The position numbers were made by a program, and so were the translations under genes. This document shows positions 33,517 through 42,258 of a stretch of 64,000 nt of DNA, piece by piece. How positions within the stretch are numbered: the stretch's first letter is position 1; each line of letters opens with the position of its first letter. Source of the stretch: Planctomycetaceae bacterium (GTDB lineage Bacteria; Planctomycetota; Planctomycetia; Planctomycetales; Planctomycetaceae); NCBI GenBank assembly GCA_020638955.1, contig JACKHO010000004.1, forward strand, positions 496,001 to 560,000, read 5' to 3'. The notes under the pieces were generated by a model that searched no databases, was not told where the DNA came from, and saw nothing but the letters and a program-made list of their open reading frames with translations.

Positions 33517-34545
33517 CTATTTCAGGAACTCGCCTGCTTCGTCCATGAATTCTGGATAGAGCGTCCGCATGGTGCCGACGGCTTCCGCCAGTGGGACGGA
33601 AACAATGTGCAGGCCGCGGAGTGCGACCATTTTGCCGAAGTCCTTCTTGATGGCGAGACGAGCGGCGTGGATGCCGAGACGTGTGCCGAGGACCCGGTCG
33701 TAAGCACTGGGTGATCCACCGCGTTGCAGGTGACCGAGGGTGACGTCGCGGGTTTCGATCCCTGTTTTGTCCTGAATGATTTTTGCAACCCGGGTACCAA
33801 TGCCACCCAGTTTGACGTGGCCGAAGTCATCGATTTCGGCATCCTTGGTGACGAGGTCCTGACCCTTCAGTTGGGCACCTTCGCTCACCATGACAATCCC
33901 GTACTTCTTGCCTTGTTCACGACGACGCTTCAGCAAGTCGCAAATGGCATCGAGGTCGGCGGCTTGTTCGGGAACGAGGATGGCGTCGGCGGAGCAGGCG
34001 ATCCCTGAGAAGCAGGTAATCCAGCCTGCGTGGCGTCCCATGACTTCCACGACAATGACGCGACGGTGCGATTCGGCAGTCGTCCGCAGTTTGTCGACGG
34101 CGTCCATGACGGTGTTCAGACAGGTGTCGAAGCCGAAGGTGAAATCTGTCGAACTGAGGTCGTTATCAATGGTTTTCGGGCAGCCAATGGTCGGCAGGTT
34201 GTAATCTGAGTACAGCTTGCTGGCGACGCCGAGGGTGTCATCACCACCAATGGCGACGAGCGCATCGAGTTTAAGGGCGTGGAACGTGTCGACCACTTTC
34301 TGAACAAGCGATTCGTCTTTGTACGGGTTGGTCCGTGACGAACCGAGAATGGTACCGCCGAGCGGGAGGATTTCGTCGGTTTCCATGGGGTTGAGCGCGA
34401 CGAAGTTACCTTCAATGGCTCCCCGCCAGCCTTCCAGCAGCCCAATGGTCTCGCCGCCGTTGTTGGCGACAGTCCGAACCAGTCCACGAATCACAGCGTT
34501 GAGGGCAGGGCAGTCGCCCCCACCTGTCAGGCAGGCAACCTTCAT
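33517..34545 (-). CDS. pfp: 6-phosphofructokinase, PPi-dependent type by motif
   Basis: Cytoplasmic glycolytic enzyme phosphorylating fructose-6-P. The 342 residues contain LTGGGDCPALNAVIRG (6-21), ILGSSRTNP (67-75), AIGGDDTLG (98-106), PKTIDNDL (123-130), MGRHAGWI and the C-terminal LGHLQRGGSPSAYDR. ATP-dependent enzymes have GGDGS and PGTIDND; here Asp103 and Lys124 replace the two glycines, the published hallmark of pyrophosphate-dependent PFK (reversible). It is convergent with larE and has a 270-bp upstream gap shared with the TPR protein. Confidence 0.93.
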   Translation of the reverse strand: MKVACLTGGGDCPALNAVIRGLVRTVANNGGETIGLLEGWRGAIEGNFVALNPMETDEILPLGGTILGSSRTNPYKDESLVQKVVDTFHALKLDALVAIGGDDTLGVASKLYSDYNLPTIGCPKTIDNDLSSTDFTFGFDTCLNTVMDAVDKLRTTAESHRRVIVVEVMGRHAGWITCFSGIACSADAILVPEQAADLDAICDLLKRRREQGKKYGIVMVSEGAQLKGQDLVTKDAEIDDFGHVKLGGIGTRVAKIIQDKTGIETRDVTLGHLQRGGSPSAYDRVLGTRLGIHAARLAIKKDFGKMVALRGLHIVSVPLAEAVGTMRTLYPEFMDEAGEFLK

Positions 34546-34817
34546 GAGAAACTCCAGAAGTTCAATTCTTCAAATACTCGATTGACGTTTTCGAGCGGCG
34601 CATCGTAAAGCGTGGCACGGGGTGACATCAAGCGAGCGGCAAACACATGTGCGGATGTCGATGGGTGGCGAGGGTTTAGGACGCTTTTAACGAAGGATTG
34701 AACGTTTCCTGACATCAGATATACTGCTGAATTGGCCTTTGGGGCCCTCGCAATTTTTGCGCTCCAATTTTGGTCGCTTCCTCGCGGGATGACCGCAACA
34801 AACGTAGCTTAACTGAC

Positions 34818-36125
34818 ATGCCAATACAGACCTACGACTTTTCCGGATCACTCAATTCCACCAATGCCATTACGCAGGACGAACTGCGTCAAATGGTTGG
34901 CTCCGCCATTGGGGCCGGTGCTGGCGAGTTTCGTCGCGCCGTTGAGGACGTGGCTCAAGAGGCAGAACAGAACCCCGGCCTGAAGGTGCGAGCTGGAATT
35001 GGCCTGTTCTTCCTGGGACAGTCAGTCCGTGCGATTGACACCCTCAAGGGGTGCAAAGAAGGCATTGGACGCTTCTACCGTGCCCAAGCCCTTTCGACGT
35101 CCCGCAACTATGAAGAAGCGGCCGACGAATTCGAACAGGCCGGCAAGCTGGGGTTTAATCCCACCGAGTGCACCCTGCGTCGTGCCGGTGAATTGCGAAA
35201 GCTCGGTCGTCTGGAAGATGCCGAAGCACTTGTTCGCAGCACCGGGGCTGAAGGGGCTCGGCTCGCCGAATATTCCTACCAGATGGGATGCATTCTGGCT
35301 GATCGTGGTGACACCATTGGGGCCATTGAGTACATCGAACGTGCTGTCGACATGGACCCGCATCACCAGCGGGCGTTGTTCTCACTCGCCATTCAAAACA
35401 GCCGTCACGGCGACGATGACGAAGCGATTCAACTGTACGAACGCTGCCTGGCACGTCCACCTTACTATGTTGGTGCTCTGCTCAACCTCGGCCTGCTGTA
35501 CGAAGACAAAGAGAACTATTCGGCCGCTCAATACTGTTTTGAACGCGTGTTGAAGTACGACCCAGGCAACGAGCGTGCGGTCCTGTACCTGAAGGACATC
35601 GAAGCGACCAGCGACATGTACGTCGACGAGGAGTCGGTGAAGAATCAACAACGGATGGAGCAGTTGCTCAACCGTCCGGTTACCGATTTCGAATTGTCAG
35701 TGCGTAGCCGCAATTGTCTCGCGACCATGGGTATTCGGACCCTCGGTGACCTCACCCGAATCAGCGAGCAGGAACTGCTGTCTGGCAAGAACTTTGGTGA
35801 GACCTCGCTGACGGAAGTTCGCGAACTCATGTCAGCTCACGAGCTTTCCGTGGGAATGCATCTCCACGAGAAGCAGCGTGACACGGGCATCGACTTCCGT
35901 GAACTTTCGCCTGAAGAGCAAGCTGTGCTGTCGACTCCAATCAGCGATATGAATCTTTCGGTTCGGAGCCGGAAATGTATGTCGCGTTCGCAGTTGGCGA
36001 CCATTGGCGAACTCATTCAGCGTACGCCAGACGAACTTCTCGCCGCCAAGAACTTCGGCGTGACTTCGCTTAACGAAATCCGAGCCAAGCTTTCGGAACT
36101 CGGCCTGAAGTTGCGTAACGACTAG
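34818..36125 (+). CDS. TPR protein with two RNA polymerase alpha-CTD-like modules
   Basis: A 435-residue cytoplasmic protein. Residues about 50-270 are TPR-like helical repeats (YEEAADEFEQAGKLG, GDTIGAIEYIERAVDMDP, DDEAIQLYERCLARPP, NYSAAQYCFERVLKYDPG). Residues 284-349 and 371-433 are two copies of the alpha-subunit C-terminal fold: NRPVTDFELSVRSRNCL, IRTLGDLTRISEQELL, KNFGETSLTEVREL; and STPISDMNLSVRSRKCM, LATIGELIQRTPDELL, KNFGVTSLNEIRAKL. The first keeps the helix-hairpin-helix and VRSxNC DNA-contact pattern. It is not the polymerase subunit itself (no N-terminal domain). ATG 34818 begins the conserved part. A strong terminator follows. Confidence 0.92.
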   Translation: MPIQTYDFSGSLNSTNAITQDELRQMVGSAIGAGAGEFRRAVEDVAQEAEQNPGLKVRAGIGLFFLGQSVRAIDTLKGCKEGIGRFYRAQALSTSRNYEEAADEFEQAGKLGFNPTECTLRRAGELRKLGRLEDAEALVRSTGAEGARLAEYSYQMGCILADRGDTIGAIEYIERAVDMDPHHQRALFSLAIQNSRHGDDDEAIQLYERCLARPPYYVGALLNLGLLYEDKENYSAAQYCFERVLKYDPGNERAVLYLKDIEATSDMYVDEESVKNQQRMEQLLNRPVTDFELSVRSRNCLATMGIRTLGDLTRISEQELLSGKNFGETSLTEVRELMSAHELSVGMHLHEKQRDTGIDFRELSPEEQAVLSTPISDMNLSVRSRKCMSRSQLATIGELIQRTPDELLAAKNFGVTSLNEIRAKLSELGLKLRND

Positions 36126-36137
36126 TTTGAATTCTCA

Positions 36138-36166
36138 GGGACGCCGCAATGCGGCGTCCCTTTTTT
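36138..36166 (+). terminator. Strong rho-independent terminator
   Basis: A perfect 10-bp stem, GGGACGCCGC (36138-36147) with GCGGCGTCCC (36151-36160), a 3-nt loop and six T. It ends the TPR/alpha-CTD transcript and lies 30 nt upstream of the punA start. Confidence 0.93.
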
Positions 36167-36195
36167 ATGCGCGTAAGCATGTCAGGAGGCGGCGG

Positions 36196-37119
36196 ATGCT
36201 GTTTGAGCGGTCAAACATTGAGTGGACCGACAACTCACGGCATCCCACAGACGACGATTGCGCGGCGGCAATTCGTTTACTCTCACGTAAGCTTCCCATG
36301 CTGCCGCGAGCCGCTGTGGTGTTGGGGTCTGGGCTGGGCAAATTCGTCAACGCTCTGCGTCCCATTTGTACGCTGTCCTATTCCGACATCCCGGGATTTC
36401 CAGTGCCGACCGCTACGGGACATGCTGGCAAGCTGCACTTGGTCGACTTGTTGGGACTCCCGGTCGCGGTGTTGCAGGGGCGGTGTCATCGATACGAAGG
36501 TCATTCGAGTCCAGATGTCACACGTGTCGTGCGGACCATGCTGAACCTCGGAATCGAACAACTCATTGTCTCCTGTGCGGCTGGCGGGCTGAATCCCCGA
36601 TTTCGCGCCGGAGACATTATGCTGTTTGACAGTCACATCGACTTTCTTGGCGCACACTGTTCGCAAAACGGTCCCGTCCTGCATGAACTGTATCCGAGCA
36701 ACACCGTGCGTCATGTTGAAAGGGTCGCGCTCGACGAACAAATTCTGCTGCGACGCGGAACGTACATCGCAGTTCCTGGACCAAATTACGAAACACGGGC
36801 CGAGTTGCGTTTCCTGCGTTCCATTGGCGGAGACGCAATCGGCATGTCGAGCATTCCGGAACTTCTGGAGGCGCGTCGACGTGGAATAAACGCAATTGGA
36901 CTGGCCGCAATCACAAACGAGTGTCGCCCTGACGCTCCGGAAACAGCCTCGGCGGAGGCAGTCATTGCAGAAGCGGAAGCGGCGGAACCGCGGTTTCGCA
37001 AGCTTGTATTGAGTTTGCTTGCCCGCATGGCTACGGTCGATTCAGCCGTCAAACCGAAACGGTTCTCCCTCAACTCGGAGGCCACGCCTCCAGCCGATAT
37101 TCCACAAGATGCCGAGTGA
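36196..37119 (+). CDS. punA: Purine nucleoside phosphorylase (trimeric type)
   Basis: A 307-residue cytoplasmic salvage enzyme that cleaves purine nucleosides with phosphate. Motifs in order: VVLGSGLGKF, HAGKLHLVDLLGLPVAVLQG, GRCHRYEGH, SCAAGGLNPRFRAGDIM, VPGPNYETRAELR, AIGMSSIPE and AAITNECRPD (Asn or Glu base recognition). ATG 36196 has AGGAGG 6 nt upstream; the frame is open to 36127, but that part is the terminator of the previous gene. The last 78 nt overlap the 3' end of convergent rodA. The C-terminal tail after about residue 285 is Pro-rich and not conserved. Confidence 0.93.
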   Translation: MLFERSNIEWTDNSRHPTDDDCAAAIRLLSRKLPMLPRAAVVLGSGLGKFVNALRPICTLSYSDIPGFPVPTATGHAGKLHLVDLLGLPVAVLQGRCHRYEGHSSPDVTRVVRTMLNLGIEQLIVSCAAGGLNPRFRAGDIMLFDSHIDFLGAHCSQNGPVLHELYPSNTVRHVERVALDEQILLRRGTYIAVPGPNYETRAELRFLRSIGGDAIGMSSIPELLEARRRGINAIGLAAITNECRPDAPETASAEAVIAEAEAAEPRFRKLVLSLLARMATVDSAVKPKRFSLNSEATPPADIPQDAE

Positions 37120-38187
37120 GGCCATGGTCATCACCAGACTGGACCCGCCATAACTCAGTAGTGGCAGAGTCAACCCAGTAATGGGAGCGAGTCCCACCGT
37201 CATGGCGGTGTTGATGAGACACTGCGTGCCGAGCATCGCCACAATTCCGGTCGCCACCAGTCGACCGAACGGCTCGTGCGTCCGAAACGCAATGAGAATT
37301 CCCTGCAGAATGAGAGCCGCGTAAAGAACCAATACGGCCAGCGAACCGCCGACTCCCCAGCGTTCACCAATGAGGCACAGCACAAAGTCGGTCCGTGCCG
37401 CTGGCAGTCGATAGGCCGCAGGGTCGGCGACGCTTTCACCGGAGAACTGACTTCCCCACGCTCCGCCGAGTGCGAGCATTTGCTTGGACTGGTTCAGGTG
37501 ATAGCCATCACCACTTCTGTTGGCACCTTCATCTGCCTGCTGGAAGACGGCTGTCACTCGCGACTTCTGTTCCACACTCATCACCGACCAGAGTGCGGGC
37601 AGCAGGCAGAGTCCCAAACCAATTGCTAATCCCATGTGCGAGAGCCGTGCACCTGCTGCTACGAGAATTGCAAAGAGGACCGGAAAGAAGAGCAGCGATG
37701 TACCAAGGTCTGGTTCGCGCAGAATCAGGACCACGGGAATAGCGGTGACGAGCAACGGGCCACCCAGGCCAATGAGGGTGCGTTGATTCCGCTCGAACAG
37801 AAAGTGACGCGACAGCAGGAAAATGGTTGCCAGTTTGGCAATTTCGGAGGGCTGCATATCAATGGGGCCCAGCGGAATCCAGCGGCGCGAACCATTTCGC
37901 GGCGGGAAGAAGTAGACAGCCACCAGCAATGCCAGAATGATGACGAACAGCGGAACCGCGAGGCGGCGCCATTCGCGATACGGAAACGCAATTGCGGCAG
38001 CGGCCACGGGGAGTGAAATAATGCCCCACAGCAGTTGTCGTCCCGCCAGAGTTCCGTCGCCTGCGAGCTCGTCGCCCCGGGCAATGCCCGAAACCCCCAG
38101 CAGAAACAACAGCAGCACAGTGGGAGGCAGACACCAGAGCGGCGCATCTACCCAGCGAAATCCGTGCAATAACCGACCTGGTTTCAT
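37042..38187 (-). CDS. rodA: RodA, SEDS peptidoglycan glycosyltransferase
   Basis: A 381-residue polytopic membrane protein (about ten helices) polymerising glycan strands for cell elongation. SEDS motifs are NGSRRWIPLGPIDMQPSEIAKLA, REPDLGTSLLFFPV, NQSKQMLALGGAWG, TDFVLCLIGERWGVGG and the C-terminal GLTLPLLSYGGSSLVMTM. RodA is preferred to FtsW because of the ARTDFVLC and PLLSYGG context. No partner PBP2, MreB or MreC gene is in the window. Its 3' end overlaps punA by 78 nt. Together with ddl it shows that this organism makes peptidoglycan. Confidence 0.94.
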   Translation of the reverse strand: MKPGRLLHGFRWVDAPLWCLPPTVLLLFLLGVSGIARGDELAGDGTLAGRQLLWGIISLPVAAAAIAFPYREWRRLAVPLFVIILALLVAVYFFPPRNGSRRWIPLGPIDMQPSEIAKLATIFLLSRHFLFERNQRTLIGLGGPLLVTAIPVVLILREPDLGTSLLFFPVLFAILVAAGARLSHMGLAIGLGLCLLPALWSVMSVEQKSRVTAVFQQADEGANRSGDGYHLNQSKQMLALGGAWGSQFSGESVADPAAYRLPAARTDFVLCLIGERWGVGGSLAVLVLYAALILQGILIAFRTHEPFGRLVATGIVAMLGTQCLINTAMTVGLAPITGLTLPLLSYGGSSLVMTMASLGILWNIGWRRGLRVEGEPFRFDG

Positions 38188-38218
38188 GCACGAATCCTAC
38201 AATGTTTCCCGAAACCGC

Positions 38219-38569
38219 TCATCCGAGAAAGTCGTCGAAGGCCGACTCGTGGAAGCCAATCAGGAATGTGGTCCCCACCCGAATTGCCGGAGCACGCAGC
38301 TTTCCGCTCGGGCCAATGGCGATGTCCTGAATCATGTCATCTGTCACCGACTTGTCGGTCAGCTTCAGGTCAACAATGCGTTTTCCTTTCACGCCAACCA
38401 GTCGTTTCGATTTGCGAATGAGCTGAACCGCTTCATCTGCCTCAAAACGCACCTTGTTCGCGATGACGACTTCATTCGACTCGACGCCGCGTGCATCCAG
38501 CAATGCCCGCATTTTTGTGCAGGAGCTGCAGTTCTTGCGGTGATAGTACCAGTCCACGCTTTTTGACAT
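38219..38569 (-). CDS. Spx/ArsC-like thioredoxin-fold protein
   Basis: A 116-residue protein with CSSC at 14-17 (YHRKNCSSCTKMRALLDARG), a thioredoxin-like first half and a C-terminal segment APAIRVGTTFLIGFHES similar to the RPxxVxG-F strand of ArsC/Spx/glutaredoxin-like proteins. The arsenate-reductase arginine triad is not evident, so a redox or regulatory role is more likely. AGGAAG lies about 8 nt before ATG 38569; the longer frame from 38599 is not needed. It lies 32 nt upstream of rodA on the same strand and may be cotranscribed. Confidence 0.82.
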   Translation of the reverse strand: MSKSVDWYYHRKNCSSCTKMRALLDARGVESNEVVIANKVRFEADEAVQLIRKSKRLVGVKGKRIVDLKLTDKSVTDDMIQDIAIGPSGKLRAPAIRVGTTFLIGFHESAFDDFLG

Positions 38570-38960
38570 CGTTCGTTCTTCCTGAAGTTTGCTGAGCAAC
38601 CAGCTCCGACGAAGAATAGTGGGCGACGTGCGGGGTCACAATCATGCCCCTCCAATGAGACTATTCGCGACACGCGGCGCGCGGATGTGCACGCCCTGAT
38701 TGTTTGAATTCGTCTGTGCCTGTGGGCCGGGCTGTTGGAGTTGCATCGTGACGGTTGCATCAATTGAGTGGCTGTATCGATCTCAACAGTCTTGATCGCA
38801 AAATCGTTCGTAAGATGGCAAATTTCGACGACTTTTCGGGTAAAGCATAGTCCACGTGGCGTGCGGATTGCTGGCTGTTAGACTGAATTTGGGTCATTCG
38901 TGCTCAATTCTGCACAATCTGTATCAACCGGGTTCCGATTCAGCGGTCATGGAATAAACG
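38570..38960. other. Intergenic region upstream of ppk2
   Basis: 391 bp between the divergent Spx/ArsC-like gene and ppk2. The segment closest to ppk2 is AT-rich and may hold its promoter, but no convincing -35/-10 pair was recognised. No gene is supported. Confidence 0.45.
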
Positions 38961-40136
38961 ATGGCAAAGAAGCGCTCCACTTCAACGAAAACGGCAACCA
39001 CACGAACCAAAGCGGCAACCACACGCAAGCGGACTGGCTCTCCCAAGTCGAATGGGGCAGTCCGCAAAGTCTCGCAGGGTGACATCTCTCCTTCGCAGAC
39101 GAAGGTGGGCATTGAGCGACACGAGGTCACGGAGTCGACTAAGGCGGCGCGGGAAGCCAAGGTCAATGCCGTCAAAGACATCATTGGAGCAGTCCCTCCA
39201 CACGATGTGCATACACTGGCGGACGTGATGCAGGCCATTATGGACGGCACTTCGTCCGATGACGCCGCCGTGCTGCGGGCGGCACTTCTGGGAAAACCCG
39301 AGGCCGTTCCCGATCGACCTGTTCCTTCACGTGATGACGAACTCTCCGACGGCTGGCGTGAAGGAGAGTATCCTTACAAGAACCTGATGAGTCGTAAGGC
39401 CTATGAAAAGCAGAAGTATCGTCTGCAGGTTGAACTGTTGAAACTGCAGCAGTGGGTCAGACGAACCGGCGAGCGGCTGGTCATTCTGTTTGAGGGTCGC
39501 GATGCAGCCGGAAAAGGGGGGACCATTAAGCGTTTCATGGAGCACTTGAATCCTCGCGGTGCTCGCGTGGTGGCATTAGAAAAACCAACGGAGACCGAGC
39601 GAGGGCAATGGTACTTTCAACGTTACGTCGAACATCTGCCGACTGCTGGCGAAATCGTGCTGTTCGACCGCTCGTGGTACAACCGAGCGGGTGTGGAACG
39701 CGTCATGGGGTTTTGCACCGATGACGAATATCAGGAGTTCATTCGACAGGCGCCCGAGTTTGAACGCAACCTGGTGCGGAGCGGAATTCACCTCATCAAA
39801 TTCTGGTTCTCCGTGAGTCGAAAAGAACAGCGGCGGCGATTCAAAGAACGGGAACGTCATCCGCTGAAACAGTGGAAGCTATCCCCTGTCGACTTGGCGT
39901 CTCTCGATAAATGGGATGAATACACCGTCGCGAAAGAAGCCATGTTCCGCTTCACCGACGTCGTCGACGCCCCCTGGACTGTGGTGAAATCCGACTGCAA
40001 GAAACGCGCACGCCTGAACGCCCTGCGGTATGTACTGCACAGCTTGTCTTATGAGGGGAAAGACCTCCAAACCATCGGAGCAATCGACCCTCTGCTTGTT
40101 CGCCGCGCGCCGCTAAATTATTCGGACGAAGATTGA
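38961..40136 (+). CDS. ppk2: Polyphosphate kinase 2
   Basis: A 391-residue enzyme that moves phosphate between polyphosphate and nucleotides. The N-terminal ~60 residues are Lys/Thr/Arg/Ser-rich and look disordered, possibly binding polyphosphate or nucleic acid; residues 60-125 are an unassigned helical part. The PPK2 domain contains the P-loop FEGRDAAGKGGTIKRF, LEKPTETERGQWYFQRY, the Walker B FDRSWYNRAGVERVMGFC, SRKEQRRRFKERERHPLKQWKLSP and the lid DKWDEYTVAKEAMF. A single PPK2 domain of this kind points to class I (NDP-phosphorylating). It is monocistronic. Confidence 0.94.
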   Translation: MAKKRSTSTKTATTRTKAATTRKRTGSPKSNGAVRKVSQGDISPSQTKVGIERHEVTESTKAAREAKVNAVKDIIGAVPPHDVHTLADVMQAIMDGTSSDDAAVLRAALLGKPEAVPDRPVPSRDDELSDGWREGEYPYKNLMSRKAYEKQKYRLQVELLKLQQWVRRTGERLVILFEGRDAAGKGGTIKRFMEHLNPRGARVVALEKPTETERGQWYFQRYVEHLPTAGEIVLFDRSWYNRAGVERVMGFCTDDEYQEFIRQAPEFERNLVRSGIHLIKFWFSVSRKEQRRRFKERERHPLKQWKLSPVDLASLDKWDEYTVAKEAMFRFTDVVDAPWTVVKSDCKKRARLNALRYVLHSLSYEGKDLQTIGAIDPLLVRRAPLNYSDED

Positions 40137-40263
40137 GTACATACAGGTCGGTGACTGCAAAGAGTGAAGCGATTCCCTCGTGTTTTCTGGCTTGATTTGC
40201 CATCATCGAAAGACCTGTACAGTATTCGAATAGGAATGCACATCCGTTTTCGAGAGCCGAATC

Positions 40264-40827
40264 ATGCCCAAAATACTGATGCCTATTGGTGATGGCACTG
40301 AGGTACTCGATACGTTTTACGCGTACTACCGACTGCCCGAAGATGACTACGAGGTTGTCGTGGCGGGTCCCGAATCGCGGCTGTATCACACCGTGCTGCA
40401 TGAAATACCGCCGAATCCTGCTGTCCGGTGGGACATTACGGAAGAACGGCCCGGTTACCATTTGCAGGCGGATATCGCCTTCCGGGACTTGCGTTCGGAG
40501 GACTTCGCCGGAGCATTCATTTCCGGCGGTCGGGCACCGGAGTACATTCGGTACGACAAGAATCTGTGCCGCGTCGTTCGCGAAATTGCGGAGGCTGGAA
40601 AGCCCATTGCCTGTCTGTGTCATGGAATTGAAATCCTGACGGCAGCCGACTGTATTCGCGGTAAACGCTTCACCACTGTGCCAAAGTGTGCCATGGACGG
40701 TGAACAAGGGGGCGGCGAGTACGTGAACGAAGACGTCGTGGTCGATGGTCTGCTGGTCACCGGTCGAGGCTATCAACAAAACACCGCGGTGCTCAAAGAG
40801 TTCTTGAGCATGCTGAAGCGGTCCTGA
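40264..40827 (+). CDS. DJ-1/PfpI family protein
   Basis: A 187-residue flavodoxin-like protein. The nucleophile elbow is ACLCHGIEIL with Cys119-His120, preceded by GAFISGGRAPEYIRYD (the GGxxP segment with acidic partner) and followed by TTVPKCAMDGEQGG and GLLVTGRG. Members act as glyoxalase-like, chaperone or amidase enzymes; the exact reaction cannot be told. N-terminal MPKILMPIGDGTEVLDT is typical of the longer PfpI-like group. It is a single gene, 127 nt after ppk2. Confidence 0.88.
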   Translation: MPKILMPIGDGTEVLDTFYAYYRLPEDDYEVVVAGPESRLYHTVLHEIPPNPAVRWDITEERPGYHLQADIAFRDLRSEDFAGAFISGGRAPEYIRYDKNLCRVVREIAEAGKPIACLCHGIEILTAADCIRGKRFTTVPKCAMDGEQGGGEYVNEDVVVDGLLVTGRGYQQNTAVLKEFLSMLKRS

Positions 40828-41280
40828 TGGTTTGACGACCTGTCAACTACCCGTTCGGATTCCGCGTCGGCATGTTGGCCTCGATTTCTTTTAACCACGT
40901 GGTAAGTTTGCCTGTCATAATTGTCGCCGATGTCGGTGAACAAACCGGGGCGACCGCATATGCTTGAGTGAATTGCATGCGGCGAATCTACCGGGATGAC
41001 TTTTGAATTGATGCGACAGACTGAGGAGTTTACCACGTGCGGCCGCAGTCTGCCTGGATGACAGGATGCTTCGCAACTTGAATTGGACGCTGCTGGAATT
41101 CCGTAGAAATCACAGGACTTGCTGACGAAGTGTTTTTTTGCAGGCAGCCGGGGTAATTTCGCTGTGGGCAGAAATCTGGCCGACAACTTGTTCAAATACC
41201 ACCGAACCGGTGGGGCGTTTTCCTGATCCACACCATTGTGGTCGTTCTGTCGCCCTGTTCGTTGCCAATTGGAATGAGTT
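40828..41280. other. Intergenic region upstream of the EamA transporter
   Basis: 453 bp without a supported gene. A 6-bp hairpin CCACCG/CGGTGG (41199-41213) with a short T run a few bases later is a weak terminator-like structure. A seven-T tract occurs near 41132. No recognisable coding frame on either strand. Confidence 0.45.
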
Positions 41281-42258
41281 TTGAACCAGTCAACTGAGAA
41301 GAATGAATTGGAGCCGGCCAACGGGGGGATTTCTACGTACCTCCCTGACATCGCCCTTGTGAGCGTTTCATTGATCTGGGGAATTAACATCCCGTTCATG
41401 AAAATCGCATTGGATCATTTGGACGACTACGTGTTCAACGCCGTGCGTCTGTGTGTTTCGGCTGCCGCCCTGGTCGTTTTCGCCCTACGGGAGAAGCCAC
41501 TGCAGTTGGCGCAAGGTGAACGTCCCCTGAGTTGGGCACAATTGATTCCGTATGCCGTATTCATTGCGGGCATTTACCAGGTTTTGTTTCTGATGGGTGT
41601 CTCAAGGACGACGTCGGGGAACACCGCCCTCATTATCGCGACCGTTCCACTCTGGACGGCAATCATCGCCTATTTCTTTGGCGGAGAAAAACTGCCGTTC
41701 TGGGCCTGCATTGGGCTACTGATTGCACTGCTCGGAACAGTGGTCGTTGCCTTCCAGAAAGGCGACGTCACGGTGTCTGGACAACACAGTTTGGGCAATG
41801 CCCTGGTTGTCGTTGCAGCCATCATTTGGGCGGCGGGCACCGTTTATAGTCGCCCCCTTCTCAAACGAATTTCCCCGTTGCGACTTTCAGCGTTGTCTGT
41901 GGTCATCGCACTGCCAATTCACTTGTTCGTGGCCTATGGACGGTATTCAGAAAACCTGGAACCGTTGAAGAGTGTGAACTTGTGGATGATTATCATTTTC
42001 TCCGGCATGCTGTCATCGGGGCTGGCACTTCCCATGTGGAGCTTCGGAGTGCGACAGGCAGGAGCGGCGCATGCCTCGGTGGTTCAGAATCTCGTTCCCC
42101 TGGTGGCAATTGTCGCTGCGTTCTTCGTACGGGGCGAGGCGATTAGTCTGGGACAAATTGGTGGTGGCGTGCTCATTCTCGGGGGATTAAGTCTAATGCG
42201 TTCGGCCCGCGTTCTTCCCAAACCGCTGAGCGAGCCGTGCGTTTCTACCGACGGGTGA
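41281..42258 (+). CDS. EamA/DMT-family membrane transporter
   Basis: A 325-residue protein with ten predicted helices in two EamA repeats: LVSVSLIWGINIPFMKIAL, AVRLCVSAAALVVFALREKP, GVSRTTSGNTALIIATVPLW; second repeat ALVVVAAIIWAAGTVYSRPL and GAAHASVVQNLVPLVAIVAA. The family exports amino acids, metabolites or drugs; the substrate cannot be read. The start is TTG 41281 with GGAATGAG just upstream; an ATG at 41274 is out of frame. Its last 14 bases overlap the end of the convergent AAA ATPase gene. Confidence 0.9.
   Translation: MNQSTEKNELEPANGGISTYLPDIALVSVSLIWGINIPFMKIALDHLDDYVFNAVRLCVSAAALVVFALREKPLQLAQGERPLSWAQLIPYAVFIAGIYQVLFLMGVSRTTSGNTALIIATVPLWTAIIAYFFGGEKLPFWACIGLLIALLGTVVVAFQKGDVTVSGQHSLGNALVVVAAIIWAAGTVYSRPLLKRISPLRLSALSVVIALPIHLFVAYGRYSENLEPLKSVNLWMIIIFSGMLSSGLALPMWSFGVRQAGAAHASVVQNLVPLVAIVAAFFVRGEAISLGQIGGGVLILGGLSLMRSARVLPKPLSEPCVSTDG

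Noticed and set aside
36127..36195. Longer punA start
   Set aside because: The additional 23 codons would translate a perfect terminator; AGGAGG precedes ATG 36196.
41199..41213. Hairpin CCACCG/CGGTGG as a terminator
   Set aside because: The stem is only 6 bp, the T run is short and separated from it, and there is no gene end close by.
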